Of a stretch of DNA of 64,000 nucleotides, positions 1 to 10,375 are shown in pieces (position 1 is the first letter of the stretch; each line of letters begins with the position of its first letter). The notes under the pieces were generated by a model. It was not told the origin of the DNA. It saw nothing but the letters and a program-made list of their open reading frames with translations, and ran no database searches. Source of the stretch: Bicyclus anynana (Eukaryota > Arthropoda > Insecta > Lepidoptera > Nymphalidae); NCBI RefSeq assembly GCF_947172395.1, contig NC_069098.1:5263001-5327000 (forward strand), in the 5' to 3' direction. The translations under genes and the position numbers were made by a program.

Positions 1-186
1 TTGAAAAAAATTATGTTAAGAGAGATGCTTTTACCCGTTATTTTCGAACTGCTGTGAAGATGAATAATGAGTAGGTATGTGAGGTATGTGAGGTAGGAGT
101 TATTAGTTTAAAAAACTTCTTGTGTAAGTGAATCAACTCGTTGTTCTTTTCTCCACTTATCAAATTTTTCGTAGGTATTTAATTTG

Positions 187-455
187 TGATGATGACGTCA
201 AAGCCGTGGCAGGTGGTACATGGACAAGAACTGCACAGGATAGAGAAAAATGGAGAAAGTTGGAGGAGGCCTTTGCCAACAGTGGCATACAGACAGACAG
301 AGGGATATTGATGCAAAATAAATAATTAAGTGTGTGTGAAATTAAATATAATATTTATGTTAAAAATGTCAGTAATTGAATAATTAAGATAGATAATAAT
401 TTTTAAACTGTAATACTGTCTGAATAAAAGGCTTTTATTATTATTATTATTATAT
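187..455 (+). mobile_element. RTE-type LINE 3' end (RT C-terminus plus tail)
   Basis: The frame from about 187 to 322 reads DDVKAVAGGTWTRTAQDREK followed by WRKLEEAF, which matches the C-terminal tail of RTE-clade endonuclease-reverse transcriptases (DDIK..AG..W.R.AQDR..W..LEEA). A stop at 322 is followed by a 3' UTR and a (TTA)n tail at about 437-453. The copy is 5' truncated and dead. Confidence 0.75.
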
Positions 456-463
456 TTAATTTG

Positions 464-757
464 TAGGTTCGTTTTAAATATTGGATAGAAGCAGGCGTTA
501 CCTTGCGGAAGTTCATCATGATTATATAATGATTTATTTATTTTGCTATCATCCGCGAAAATTCGGCGAACCCATGCGACAACGTCACCCAGGTCCGACA
601 AAATACTCACTACGTACGTTTCACCCCGATACCGGAGCATCCTCAGGAGATGTTGACTGAGTCAACATCTCCTGAGGATGCTCCGGTTTGTCTTATGGGT
701 TCGCCGAATTTTCGCGGATGATAGCAAAATAAATAAATCATTATATAGGTTCGTTTT
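464..757 (-). mobile_element. Foldback retroposon-like repeat with 12-bp target duplication
   Basis: TAGGTTCGTTTT flanks the repeat at 464-475 and 746-757. The element (476-745) consists of two inverted arms: about 510-658 and 660-745 share the stretch from AATGATTTATTTATTTTGC to the CCGGAGCATCC region. The centre is a perfect palindrome, 632-658 against 660-686 (27 bp arms, 1-nt spacer). The right arm lacks about 57 bp present in the left arm. The outer end not mirrored in the other arm is TATTGGATAGAAGCAGGCG. A closely related copy lies at 6673-7006. The family is not identified. Confidence 0.7.
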
Positions 758-1042
758 GTTCCATCTTTAAATTAGGGTCACCATTCTCAATAGATGAAGA
801 CATAACGTAATTTTTGTTCAAGGGCTTGTAGTCTATAATGGATAGAAGCTATCTATAGTGTGTATTTGGATTTAATCGTATCCTTTCAACCATATTGGCC
901 TCAGTCCAGTGGACAAGGGAGATGAAAATCACTGCGTAGAAATTTACGATTCCCGCAAAGTAGGTCACCCCATTGTACTCGTAGATACAGACTGTGGAAA
1001 TGCATTTACTACGAGTACTATTGTTTTATCTGAAACTAGCCG

Positions 1043-1222
1043 ACGCCCTGTTTACCCGCGTAGTTCCAGTTCCCGTGAGAAAACGGGGATAAAATATGGC
1101 CTATGACACTCACAAATTATGTGGCTTTTAGTGGTAAAAGAATTTTCTAAATTGGTTCTTTAGATCCAGAGATTACCCCTACAATACCACAAACTTAGCA
1201 TCTTCATATTGTTAGTGTAGAT
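1043..1222 (-). mobile_element. Helitron-like repeat (HEL)
   Basis: On the minus strand the 3' end reads GTCGGCTAG followed by T, with a GC-rich hairpin region just inside. The other end approaches ATCTACACTAACAATATGAAG, resembling the family's TCTATACTAATATTATAAA start. Diverged copy. Confidence 0.55.
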
Positions 1223-1680
1223 AGATAGATAGATATACTTTATTTGCACACCACAAAGACAAATACAAGTGAAATAAAAATAAATTAGGCAGAAATCAGC
1301 ATACAAAAGGCGGCCTTATCGGTAAGTAGCGATTTCTTCCAGGCAACCTTCGGTTTAGGTAAACTTAAGAACATCAGCAGGAGGCGTAAAACAGAAATAA
1401 CCATAGTATTAGTAATACACATACATACAAATAATTTACATCCTAATACATAAACAATATTACACAAATACCTACAATAATGAATAAAATACATATCAAA
1501 ATATATTAATAAATACGTTATATTGAAAAGAAATAATATATACAGATAGTCTTTACTGCACCAGATAATGAGTCTTTACGGCATTTTTAAAAATGTCCAC
1601 TGTCTTTGATTGCCGTATGTTCAAAGGGAGAGCATTCCATAACTTAACGGCTTGCACAACGAAAGAATGTTTATAAATTT
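1223..1680 (-). mobile_element. CR1/Jockey-like LINE 3' end
   Basis: On the minus strand, about 1675-1562 translates as SFVVQAVKLWNALPLNIRQS followed by KTVDIFKNAVKTHYL, the usual C-terminal motif of CR1/Jockey-like reverse transcriptases (FxxxAVxLWNxLPxxIR). A 3' UTR follows, ending in an (ATCT)n tail at 1223-1237. 5' truncated. Confidence 0.7.
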
Positions 1681-1720
1681 TTTTATGTTAAGTATAGATA
1701 AGTTTAGAGAGCTAGTTTTA

Positions 1721-1783
1721 TTGCGTTTTTCCAAGGGTTGTGGAAAATAATTGGTTTATGCCACAACCCTTTTAAAAACGCAA
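1721..1783. repeat. Imperfect hairpin
   Basis: Arms 1721-1743 and 1761-1783 are complementary except for two positions of 23, with a 17-nt loop. Function unknown; probably a MITE relic. Confidence 0.7.
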
Positions 1784-1950
1784 TTTAACGGAAAAGGGTT
1801 CGTTATAGCCTTTTGTATTTCAGTTAGTGTTTTTTGTATTTAAGTAACTGTTTTATGTACTAGAAAACCATATATCTGTATACTACGGTGTTCATTGGTA
1901 GTGAGAATGCTTGTACAGCGAAGGGTCACTCATAACGAAATATTTATAAC

Positions 1951-2160
1951 TAGCGAACGCCCGCGATTTCGTCCGCGTGGAATTCAGTTTTTCACAAACT
2001 CCACGGGAACCATGGCCTTTTATGAACGGGATGCCTGTTTTTATCCATAGAGTAAAATCTATTACCATACCAAATTGCATCCAAATCGCTTCAGTAGCCG
2101 CAGCGTAAAGGAGGAACAAACATACACACTAACACACAAACTTCCACCTTTAGTGTGATT
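1951..2160 (-). mobile_element. Helitron-like repeat (HEL, long subfamily)
   Basis: Starts ACTAGCGAACGCCCGCGATT (the CTAG 3' end on the minus strand) and runs through the family core (ATCGCTTCAGTAGCCGCAGC) and a CACACTAACACACAAAC tract to TTAGTGTGAT. Confidence 0.6.
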
Positions 2161-2987
2161 AGAGGATGTCCGCTAAGGTCAGAAGTTCACTAGTGGCTTA
2201 TACACTTCGATTCGGATACAATCTAGGTATACAAAAACAATGCTGTTAACAAAAAGTACAAAATAACTTTGTGATGTACAAAGATCGCAGACGACAAGAG
2301 TAAAGTTACTAAAATCTAAAGGTATCAACTTAAATCTCACTAATTGACAAATATAATGATTTCAAACCTGTTTCAGATTACATCCCTTGGATATTCTGAG
2401 AAATTTCAAATGCAGAGTAAAATGATATTTTGACATTGAATTTTCTGCGTAACAGGAGATTTTCTCTAATTAGTAATTTTATCAATACAAATCGGCTAGC
2501 TTTAAATCCATTTAACGCGAAATATTATGTTACATTTTTAATTTTTTCTATATAACTTTTTAATTAAGCCATTGATGCGGGTTATATTACAGTTTTTATC
2601 AAAGTTCATTTTTAATTTTTACCAAGTTTCCTTACAAGCACTTTGGAAACGTCGATAGCTCCTCACTGAGTGACTGAGTCTTCTTTTGACATAGTTAGGG
2701 ACTAGGGTTTAGTAGACTAAATTGTTATGATTTTCTGCCATCGATCATGATCATTTCAATTGTATTGTACATGTCGTTTATGCGATTATCATATCAGTTC
2801 CATTGACCCCCCAATCAATTGATAGATTGGTCATATATAAACTGACTACGAATACGCTTGCAAATTCACGAAGCACCATGACACATAAAAGGGACGTAAC
2901 AAACTGATCATGTGAATATTAATATCATATGAACGAAATATTCGGGCCACGGGAATGAGCGACGTCTACAGCGGTACACTTCCGTTT
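2161..2987. other. Unassigned AT-rich stretch
   Basis: No coding frame, RNA gene or recognised repeat seen. Confidence 0.6.
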
Positions 2988-3222
2988 AACTCTCATTCGC
3001 ACGAGAGTTTTATTAACAGATGTTAAAAAAACGTTAAATAGGTATAGTATGAAGTTAAATGAAGGTCTATTTCCAAAGCCCAAAATTAAAAATACAACAC
3101 TGCTCGAAAAAAAGCGTCATTTTTTAAAAACGCTATCGTGTGAACTTATACTTGGGAATGCATTTGTTGTATTTGAACGTTCTATATAACGTCTGTTTAA
3201 AACTGTCTTGCGAATGAGGGAA
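2988..3222. mobile_element. MITE-M, copy with both ends
   Basis: The arms CATTCGCACGAGAGTTTTAT (left) and its imperfect complement ending CTTGCGAATGAGG (right) enclose a core that recurs at 34292-34779, and whose right end recurs at 11569-11665. Non-coding inverted-repeat element. Confidence 0.6.
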
Positions 3223-3322
3223 AAATTGAAAGAATTTTTCAAATCAGACCAGTAGTTCCTGAGATTAGCACATTCAATCAAACAAACAAACAAACTCTTC
3301 AGCTTTATATATAAGTATATAG
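3223..3322 (-). mobile_element. Helitron-like 5' end fragment (HEL)
   Basis: Carries GAAAGAATTTTTCAAATCAG, CCAGTAGTTCCTGAGATTAG, (AAAC)n and CTTCAGCTTTATATATAAG, the start of the family read in reverse. It directly abuts MITE-M. Confidence 0.6.
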
Positions 3323-3610
3323 TGTTGAGTCCGGTCCCTTTACAATTAAGCTATTGAAGCTTAATAACGTTACGTTAAATGTAATGTGTAAAAGTCGACT
3401 TTGAACGGGATAACAAATTATAAAAACAGTATTGGCATGATAAAGTCGACCGAGTTCTGGGCATCGGTTTCATCCTTTTTTAATACGCGCACCGGATTTT
3501 TTATTCATCGAAAACGTAACGCTCGAGTGCCTGAAGCTAACTACTACCAGGTCCAACTAGTTACAAACTTAGTAACTAGACTATGTTAGTTAAAGCCATA
3601 CTCGAGAAAT

Positions 3611-3742
3611 ACTGTTTCATCATCATCATCATATCAGCCGATGGACGTCCACTGCAAGACATAGGCCTTTTGTAGGGACTTCCAAACATCACGATACTGA
3701 GCCACCTGCATCCAGCGAATCTCTGCGACTCGCTTGATGTTT
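3611..3742 (-). mobile_element. RTE LINE 3' end
   Basis: (ATC)n tail followed by CAGCCGATGGACGTCCACTG and the complement of the RT tail (DDIKRVA..RWMQ...). 5' truncated. Confidence 0.75.
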
Positions 3743-3848
3743 ACTAACAAACAATACTGTTTACTAACAAACAAATTAAAAGGTCAAACTTCGCTTTAAA
3801 GGATATAATAGGGAGGCAGTGCCAAGTATGTGCACTTCCTCCCTATCC

Positions 3849-3980
3849 TTGTTGGTTCGATCCCCGCCCCGTTGGTCTATTGTCGTACCCACTCCTAGCA
3901 CAGTCTTTCCCGACTAGTTGGAGGGGAATGGGAATATTGGTCATGTTATAAAAATATGGCAAATATTCTTTAAAAAAAAA
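3849..3980 (+). mobile_element. SINE-C, 5' truncated
   Basis: Begins at the B-box-like GGTTCGATCCCCGCCCC and matches the full copy at 44411-44602 through to GCAAATATTCTTT and the poly-A. Confidence 0.65.
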
Positions 3981-4214
3981 ATACATTACAGTAATTGTTT
4001 GGAGGCAGTAAAGGTCCATGGCCAGGACGTTTATTAATTGTAAATCTAACCACGTAGTCGGACCCAGCTACTACTATTCACAGAGGAAACGGCAAACAGT
4101 TAGTTTTGCGAGATGTGTGTCTTACGTTATTGGGTGTGTGGCCCTTTTAGCGACCTTATCTTCGTTATGCGGCGAATCATCATCATTAACTTTTGAATAA
4201 GTAGGACAAATAGT

Positions 4215-4502
4215 AGGAGAACGAAAATAATTGATGTAGCCCAAAGGATTAGCAAACTGAAGTGGCAGTGGGCGGACCATATCTACCGTAGAACAGATGG
4301 CCGCTGGGGCAGACGTGTTCTGGAGTGGAGACCGCGTACCAGAAAACGCAGTGTAGGACACCCTCCAGCTAGATGGTCCGACGACATCAAGAAGGTAGTG
4401 GGAAGTGGCTGGGTGAGGAAGGCGGAGGATCGTGTGTGGTGGCACGCTCGGAAAGGCCTATGTCCAGCAGTGGACGAATACAGGCTGTTGATTGATGATT
4501 GA
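4215..4502 (+). mobile_element. RTE LINE RT C-terminus, open frame
   Basis: A 96-codon frame with no start codon reads RTKIIDVAQRISKLKWQWAD, then RRTDGRWGRRVLEWRPRTRK, RWSDDIKKVVGSGW and a short tail, ending TTGATTGATGATTGA. This is the conserved C-terminus of RTE-clade reverse transcriptase (KLKWQW.DH...RTDGRWGRRVLEWRP motif). It is uninterrupted over its length, so it is younger or less decayed than the other RTE fragments here. Confidence 0.8.
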
Positions 4503-4835
4503 ACTTTTTTAATTGCCTACCACAGGGCCAGGCCTCCCTTCTTATAGTCCCTCTTAGTCAAGGCACGAGTTGGGCGAGGGCAACTTAACGAAAAAAATTT
4601 TGATGGAGTCCACCGAGAAAATCGAATCTAATTGTATCACATATAACACTCTTCCTCAACCTCCACTTCACTTGTGCACCTTTACAGAACTATATTGATT
4701 AAATGAACTAATATATAAAACTTAATGAAACTCTAAAATGCTCAAAAAATAATGAAACTCTAAAATCAATGGAAATAAGACGAGAGCTACATGTGATTTC
4801 TATGTGATTTTCCAGCCAAATTCTCAAGGATCTCT
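4503..4835. other. Unassigned stretch
   Basis: The segment near 4515-4550 (GGGCCAGGCCTCCC) resembles the tail of SINE-D (31897-32150); otherwise no recognisable feature. Confidence 0.5.
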
Positions 4836-5222
4836 TTTTAGGGTTCCGTAGTCCACAAGGAACCCTTATAGTTTCAATTTGTCCGTTTGTCCGTCCGTCC
4901 GTCCGCGGTTTAGCGCAGAAACTGTTACTACTAGAACTTAAAAAAACGTAATTGGAAATCGAAAATTGCATACTAATTCCGTTGTTAATTAAAATGATAA
5001 ATTTGTCAGTACGATAAGTTTGTTAAAACTAGAAAGATGAGATTTAAAGAAAAAAAAATTTGGGGTTCCTTCCCTACATGCAAAGTGAGGATGAAATTGT
5101 TATTGTCTATCCTATAGTGTGGAGTATCGTTGTCGGTATTTTTGTGCATTACATAAGGGATTAAACTTAATCTACGGAACTCTACACTGCGCGTGGCCCA
5201 CGCACGCACTTGGCCGGATTTA
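4836..5222. repeat. REP-F dispersed repeat
   Basis: Bounded by GGGTTCCGTAGTCCACAAGG and CGCACTTGGCCGGATTT, with a GTCC microsatellite-like tract (4880-4902) and the block GGTTCCTTCCCTACATGCAA. These are hallmarks of a very common lepidopteran repeat; class uncertain. Other copies: 8896-9597 and 31252-31382. Confidence 0.65.
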
Positions 5223-5623
5223 TGATTTTCTCTAAGTAGGATACTCTACTGTGTGGATGATATGACTCACAAAAACTCACATACGGTCAACAGTTTGCAT
5301 AGTTCTATGCCTTGTAGAGCCTATAATAAAGTGTCTTAAAATAAACCCCTCAATTTTGACAAATTGACAACGTTGAAAAGTCTTCGAGCCTTATTTGTAG
5401 TATCACATGCCATTTGCGAACTTCTGCCGGTGTATAAAGTTCCTGTTTTTAATTTGTAATCTATGCGCAGTTAGCTCATCCGGTTTAGCATTGCGTGTAT
5501 GTAAGCTTCCCGTATCGTTACGCCAGTGTCAATTTAATTTTGCTATCAACTTTTAGGCGTTATTATGAAAAGCTTTAATCTAAACATCTATGATAGATTC
5601 TGGTTTTTAATTTTCTACCCTGA

Positions 5624-5845
5624 TTGAGTAATTGCCTTTTAGTGGGACGTCAGCAGCGTCACTGGAGCGTTTGGGAGAGCGCGCAGCATCGCCTCCGAGT
5701 GAATGATGATGAATTGAAAGTAGTGGGCTCCTTTTGCCGGCGAACACCCTATGTATTTGTAACACTGTTGCAAGAAAATCGTTATGTCGTTCTAGTAGAG
5801 GAGCCGAAAAGGAGATCTTTGCTTCACTCGAGCGCGGCAGATTAA
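5624..5845 (+). other. Unrecognised short ORF
   Basis: A 73-codon frame in a locally GC-richer patch. No known domain, no convincing start context and no splice sites that I can defend. Most likely chance or a decayed repeat. Confidence 0.15.
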
Positions 5846-6248
5846 CATAATTTTTACTTACTTACTTATTTTGAAGGAAATAATCTCCTGATTAATCGCT
5901 AAAATTTTCTGACATTTTCTGTAAGCCAAAGTAATAAAAATTTAAGTCTGTAGTTTTTATCTACCGCTAAAGAAAGAAAATAATCATTTATTCTTCCTAT
6001 AATTTAATCTACCAAATGCAATCGGTCCCCATGTAACTGCAAATTTAGCATCCCGGGCTCCCCTACTATTATGTTGTTGTTGTGATCGAGGGTATAAATA
6101 TAGGGAGTGTATTATTTCTTAATCCTAATTAATAGACTGTGCGCTCACTATGTTAACCTGTCAGAATTCTACAATTGTTTTTTAACTTATACAAAAACAA
6201 TGGTATCCAATTATCAAAACACATAATCTAGTACCTCTGATAAGTATG
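5846..6248. other. Unassigned stretch
   Basis: AT-rich; nothing recognised. Confidence 0.5.
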
Positions 6249-6455
6249 CTATGCTCGGAGCGTATCTGCGTGATCGAATTAGAAATGAGGACCCGCAGAA
6301 GAACCAAAGTCACCGACATAGCTCAACGAGTTGCAAAGATGAAGTGGCAATGGATGTGCGCATTAGAAAATGCAGTGTTGGTCGACTCCACCAGGTGGAC
6401 TGATGACATCAAGCGAGTCGCAGGGATTCGCTGGATGCAGGCGGCTCAGGCATTC
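6249..6455 (+). mobile_element. RTE LINE RT fragment, frameshifted
   Basis: Two frames give RT C-terminal pieces: MLGAYLRDRIRNED in one, and RRRTKVTDIAQRVAKMKWQW then RWTDDIKRVAGIRWMQAAQ in the other. A deletion removes the central RTDGRWG part. Dead. Confidence 0.75.
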
Positions 6456-6500
6456 ATGTTTACTACTCTACGTGTCTACATTTCTTGTTGTGTAGTTCTT

Positions 6501-6640
6501 TATGTGTTACTTGGGATAGGCGGGGAGAGTGACTTGAGTGGAAAAGGGGAGTGTTAGATATCTTTCATGGGCACCGTAAACCCTACACATAACGTTCACA
6601 AGTGCGTGACTCCACTCAAGGTTCTCTGCCATTAGGGTCT
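6501..6640 (+). repeat. REP-J dispersed repeat
   Basis: GTTACTTGGGATAGGCGGGG through CACTTGAGTGGAAAAGGGGA-like blocks to GTTCACAAGTGCGTGACTCC. Matches 48345-48470 in inverse orientation. Unknown family. Confidence 0.55.
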
Positions 6641-6672
6641 TATTTTGGTTACAGTTTGATTTGTTAATGAAG

Positions 6673-7006
6673 TTGTCGACATTATGATTATATAATGATT
6701 TATTTATTTTGCTATCATCCGCGAAAATTCGGCGAACCCATGCGACAACGTCATCCAGGTCCGACAAAATACTCTCTACGTACGTTTCACCCCGAAACCG
6801 GAGCATCCTCAGGAGATGTTGACTCTACAACGTGCAATTGCAAAGTTTGCAATTGCACGTTGTAGAGTTTGCAATTGGACCTGGGTGACGTAGTCGCATG
6901 GGTTCGCCGAATTTTCGCGGATGATAGCAAAATAAATAAATCATTATATAATCATAATGAACTTCCGCAAAGTAACGCCTGCTTCTATCCAATATTGTCG
7001 ACATTA
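6673..7006 (+). mobile_element. Foldback retroposon-like repeat with 12-bp target duplication (second copy)
   Basis: TTGTCGACATTA flanks the element at 6673-6684 and 6995-7006. Arms 6685-6844 and 6846-6960 are inverted copies. The centre is a perfect palindrome, 6822-6844 against 6846-6868 (23 bp, 1-nt spacer). The right arm lacks about 58 bp present in the left. The unmirrored end is CCTGCTTCTATCCAATA, the same end as in 464-757 but with a different fold point. Confidence 0.7.
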
Positions 7007-7424
7007 GTTTTTTTATTGTTTGTAAACCACTTTTGAGTCTGTTAAAACTAGATATATATCCACACTATACTATATCCACAGAAGTAAAAGAATTTTAGTA
7101 AGAGAGAAGATACACAATTTCATATATCTATATACTCTGCGTAAAATAACAAAGCAAAGTTTTCACTTTTGTGTTATCGTGTAAACAAAATATATTAGGC
7201 ATACAGTCGACGTTCCCACGGGCAATTTTTCACACTCTACATAAGCACGTGCGTATGATTCATCACTTGTGATAGAAAAAAACATGGATATATTTATGTG
7301 CGTGTCCCACTTCTCGCCACTTAGGCTTAGGAGCGCGTTACGATCACGTAAATCGCGTCCTATCTTTGCATACATATATCTATGTACATATCTATTATAT
7401 ACTATACATATCTATAGCTTTGTT
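7007..7424. other. Unassigned stretch
   Basis: AT-rich with TATC-rich tracts; no feature recognised. Confidence 0.5.
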
Positions 7425-7605
7425 TTAACCGACGCTAAAAGAGGGATGTATAAGCGTGATGTTGATATCTGTTTGTGTCTGTTTGTGGCATCGTAGGTCT
7501 CAAACAGATAGATCGATTTCATATTTTTTCATTTGAAAGTGGTGATATCCTTGTGGTTAGTTTTTAGCTATGTTTGATTAATATAGGTCCAGCAGTGTAA
7601 GAATT
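7425..7605 (+). repeat. REP-K dispersed repeat
   Basis: AACCGACGCTAAAAGAGGGA, GTCTGTTTGTGGCATCGTAG and ATTTGAAAG blocks match a common lepidopteran repeat also present at 62671-62857. Class unknown. Confidence 0.5.
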
Positions 7606-7867
7606 CTTTTTCAAAATGATGTAAGAAATTTCTGGCGTATTTGTTAATTACTCGGTTAAGTGCTTCACGGTGGCTAGTACTTTATAATTTTGGGAACTTA
7701 AACTACAGATTTCTTTTTTGTTGATTTAATTTTATTATTATTCAACAACATTGTTGCTTGGTAGTACTTAGTAATTTGGTAATAAAGCTTCGGTTTTTTA
7801 ACGGAGAGGTTTCCTCTTATCGACTTCCAGCTCGGGTCAATTTAGTAGGTAATAGATCTAATTTCTG

Positions 7868-7967
7868 AATATCTTAGGAGATATTATAGTTTTAAAATAA
7901 GTAACTCCAAGTATTAAAGTTCTTAATATCTTAGGAGATATTATAGTTTTAAAATAAGTAAGTCCAA
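7868..7967. repeat. Two-copy tandem repeat, 57-bp period
   Basis: AATATCTTAGGAGATATTAT...AAGTAA(C/G)TCCAA occurs at 7868-7910 and 7925-7967, near-identical. Confidence 0.8.
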
Positions 7968-8125
7968 AAATAAATTAAATACCACAAGCACATTTATGCT
8001 GGAAGCCTAGGGGATGAAATCGGATTTATTATTACCTAAACATAGATATCTAACAAATTTATACATCGTTGTATATACTTACTGGATAAAAGAGAAATCG
8101 TGTCCTCAATTACCACGATTTGTAT

Positions 8126-8249
8126 ACTCCGCGCCACGTAACAAGTCCCGTAGACGCGGCGCTCTCATTGTTATTTGGTAATGGCGTTCTTGTAATTTTT
8201 TAAGGCGCTATAAATTTTAGTTAAGGTTTTAGTTTTCGTGGCGCGGAGT
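8126..8249. mobile_element. Small MITE with 13-bp terminal inverted repeats
   Basis: ACTCCGCGCCACG at 8126-8138 is mirrored exactly at 8237-8249. The 124-bp unit is non-coding. No clear target duplication. Confidence 0.6.
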
Positions 8250-8283
8250 CTAGGTAATATCGTTAAAAATCAAACAAAAATGA

Positions 8284-8430
8284 ATTTTGAATTTGAAATG
8301 GAATCATTCTAGTGACACAGAAATGAAACAAATTTAAATTTTGAATTTGGAATGGTTTCATTCTAGTGACACAGAAATAAAACGAATTTAAATTTTGAAT
8401 TTGGAATTGGTTCGTTCATGACACAGTTAT
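8284..8430. repeat. Tandem repeat, 54-bp period, about 2.7 units
   Basis: ATTTTGAATTTG..ATGG..TCATTCTAGTGACACAGAAAT...AATTTAA is repeated at 8284, 8338 and 8392 (partial). Confidence 0.8.
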
Positions 8431-8895
8431 GAACTCCATATAGGTCAGCCAGTGTCACTTGGCACTGCGGGAGCCTGTCTCGGAGCGTCTCGACTTAACA
8501 TTTTATGGTCGGAGCCAGAGAGTCTGATGCTCTCTTTTAATGGAATTTGTAATTCCATTTAACCGACTTCAGAAAACGTAAATCTGTTGTTTCCGCTAGT
8601 TTAGTAATGACTAGCGGACGATATTGGAACTGGTGATTTAATTGAGAATCACAATTTAATAATGACTTGTATGTTTAAATTCTTCCATATTCTTCCATCA
8701 TGGCTTTGGAACACGAAGTCTTGGGTAGAGCTTTTTTGAAATAATGAAATTCTTCTAAGTTCAGTGGAAATTCTAAGCCTGGAGTTGAAAAGTTGGTGGT
8801 TGGAAAACTCAGTGCAAGAAAGACACCGATAATATGGTTTTGGCTTTGAATTGGTTTATCGGACTTTCATCAGCTATTTCGACATTCTAATATAA
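8431..8895. other. Unassigned stretch
   Basis: No gene, RNA or known repeat recognised. Confidence 0.5.
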
Positions 8896-9118
8896 AAACC
8901 GGCCAAGTGCATGTTCGATCATGCGCAGTGTAGAGTTCCGTAGATTAAACCTTATTATTTAATGCACAAAAATATCCATAACGATACCCCACACAATGGG
9001 ATAGACGATAAAAAATTCATCCTCACTTTGCATGTAGGGAAGGAACCCCAAAAAAATATTTTTCAAGATTTTATTTTATGACTTTGTTTACATTTTTAAT
9101 GTACATGATACGCTCAAG

Positions 9119-9436
9119 GATCGAAAACGCTCAGTGAGCGGAAAATAGGGCAGGTTGTAAGTTGTTAAACCGACAAGTTACAACCTGTCCGTCGTGATAT
9201 GGTTAAAACAATAAATGTTCAGGACGCGTCATGGCTTTTCTTCATTGCCACAACGCGTTAAGGTCAAATAGCATGTCTGCCACGACACGAATTTTGCTAT
9301 TTGGTTTTTCTGTGATTGCCACAACGCGTCGTGCGCGTTTTAATTAGAGCCATAACACGAATTTCGCCATGTGGATGTTTTACTGTGACCACAACCTGTT
9401 GTGACCTATTTTTCTGCTCATTGAGCGTTTTCGATC
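9119..9436. mobile_element. TIR element nested in REP-F
   Basis: GATCGAAAACGCTCAGTGAGC at the left and its near-exact complement at the right form about 28-bp TIRs. The interior has several CACAACGCGT / ACAACCTGT inverted motifs and a hairpin at about 9151-9190. About 318 bp, non-coding, target duplication not evident. Confidence 0.6.
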
Positions 9437-9445
9437 TTTATATAG

Positions 9446-9502
9446 ATAGATAGCTATAAATTCGCATGAGTATGTAACTCATGCGAATTTATAGCTATCT
9501 AT
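9446..9502. repeat. Perfect 26-bp hairpin, 5-nt loop
   Basis: Arms 9446-9471 and 9477-9502 are exact complements (ATAGATAGCTATAAATTCGC...). Confidence 0.9.
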
Positions 9503-9597
9503 ATATAATCGTCTTGGTGCTTTACCGGGGACGGGAGATCGGACGGGCGGACGGACATGTCGAAATTTCCTATTCTTGTGGACTACGGAACCCTAAA

Positions 9598-10018
9598 AAC
9601 TCATCATAATCGATCTATTATTTTATACAATACCACAGTCAGACACACAGATATACCGATAAACACATAAACATATCCAACTTACAATACCCCTCTTATT
9701 ATGTAGGTTAGAAATGTATTTAAAGGATTTTACAGCACATAGCAAATTGCATTTTTTTATAACCCAACAACATAAAAAGAGGCCTCAGCTTTTTTAATAA
9801 TAACTCATAAAAGATTAAACAACTGTTATAAAAATCTTAATCTTTTTTTAGCGCTTCTTGCTATGCTATGTATAGCTGGGATTGCGCCAAAAAGTTTCTT
9901 TTACCTTTTTTTTGTGACTTTTTCATTAAAATCTAAAAAAAGTTGATGTAAAAAATTAAATTCTTATAACTACCATTCAAAATACACTATCAGGTATTTT
10001 TAAATTTAATGACAGAGT
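9598..10018. other. Unassigned AT-rich stretch
   Basis: No feature recognised. Confidence 0.5.
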
Positions 10019-10375
10019 GAAGTCTTTGTCGGTAGGGTGGTAACTAGCCACGGCCAAAGCCTCCCACCAGCCAGACCTGGACCAATATAGAAAACATCAA
10101 CCAGCCCAGCCGGGGTCAAATCCGGATAGGATTGAGGTTTTCTTAATTGGACCAGGTCTAACTGGTGGGAGGCTTCGGTCGTGGCTAGTTACTACCCTAC
10201 CGGCAAAGACGTGCCGCCAAGCGTTTCAGCGTTCCAGCACAATTTTGTGTAGAAACCGAAATGAGTATTGATTTTCATCCTACGCCTAACAATTTAGCCC
10301 GCTTCCATCTTAGATTGCATCATCGCTTATCATTAGATGAGATTGCAGTCAAGGGCTAATTTGTAAAAAATTAAA
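10019..10375. mobile_element. SINE-B inverted pair
   Basis: About 10019-10135 is SINE-B on the minus strand, from the GTCTTTG block back to the B-box region (CCCAGCCGGGGTCAAATCC). About 10131-10375 is SINE-B on the plus strand, from GATTGAGGTTTTCTTAATTG to the CAAGGGCTAATTTGTA tail. The pair is head to head, with a loop of about 30 nt from the tRNA-like part. Confidence 0.7.

Larger units (their letters stand above)
8896..9597. repeat. REP-F copy split by a nested insertion
   Basis: The left part (ACCGGCCAAGTGCATG... to about 9110) and right part (about 9510-9597, ending GTGGACTACGGAACCCTAAA) are REP-F. Between them lie a terminal-inverted-repeat element (9119-9436) and a hairpin (9446-9502). 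Confidence 0.6.

Noticed and set aside
326..6806. Two minus-strand ORFs (326-640, 6507-6806) sharing GETYV.SILSDL.DVVAWVRR as a conserved protein family
   Set aside because: The shared protein comes from the same foldback repeat in two loci, and each arm also exists as an inverted copy. Repeat identity explains the similarity without selection on protein.
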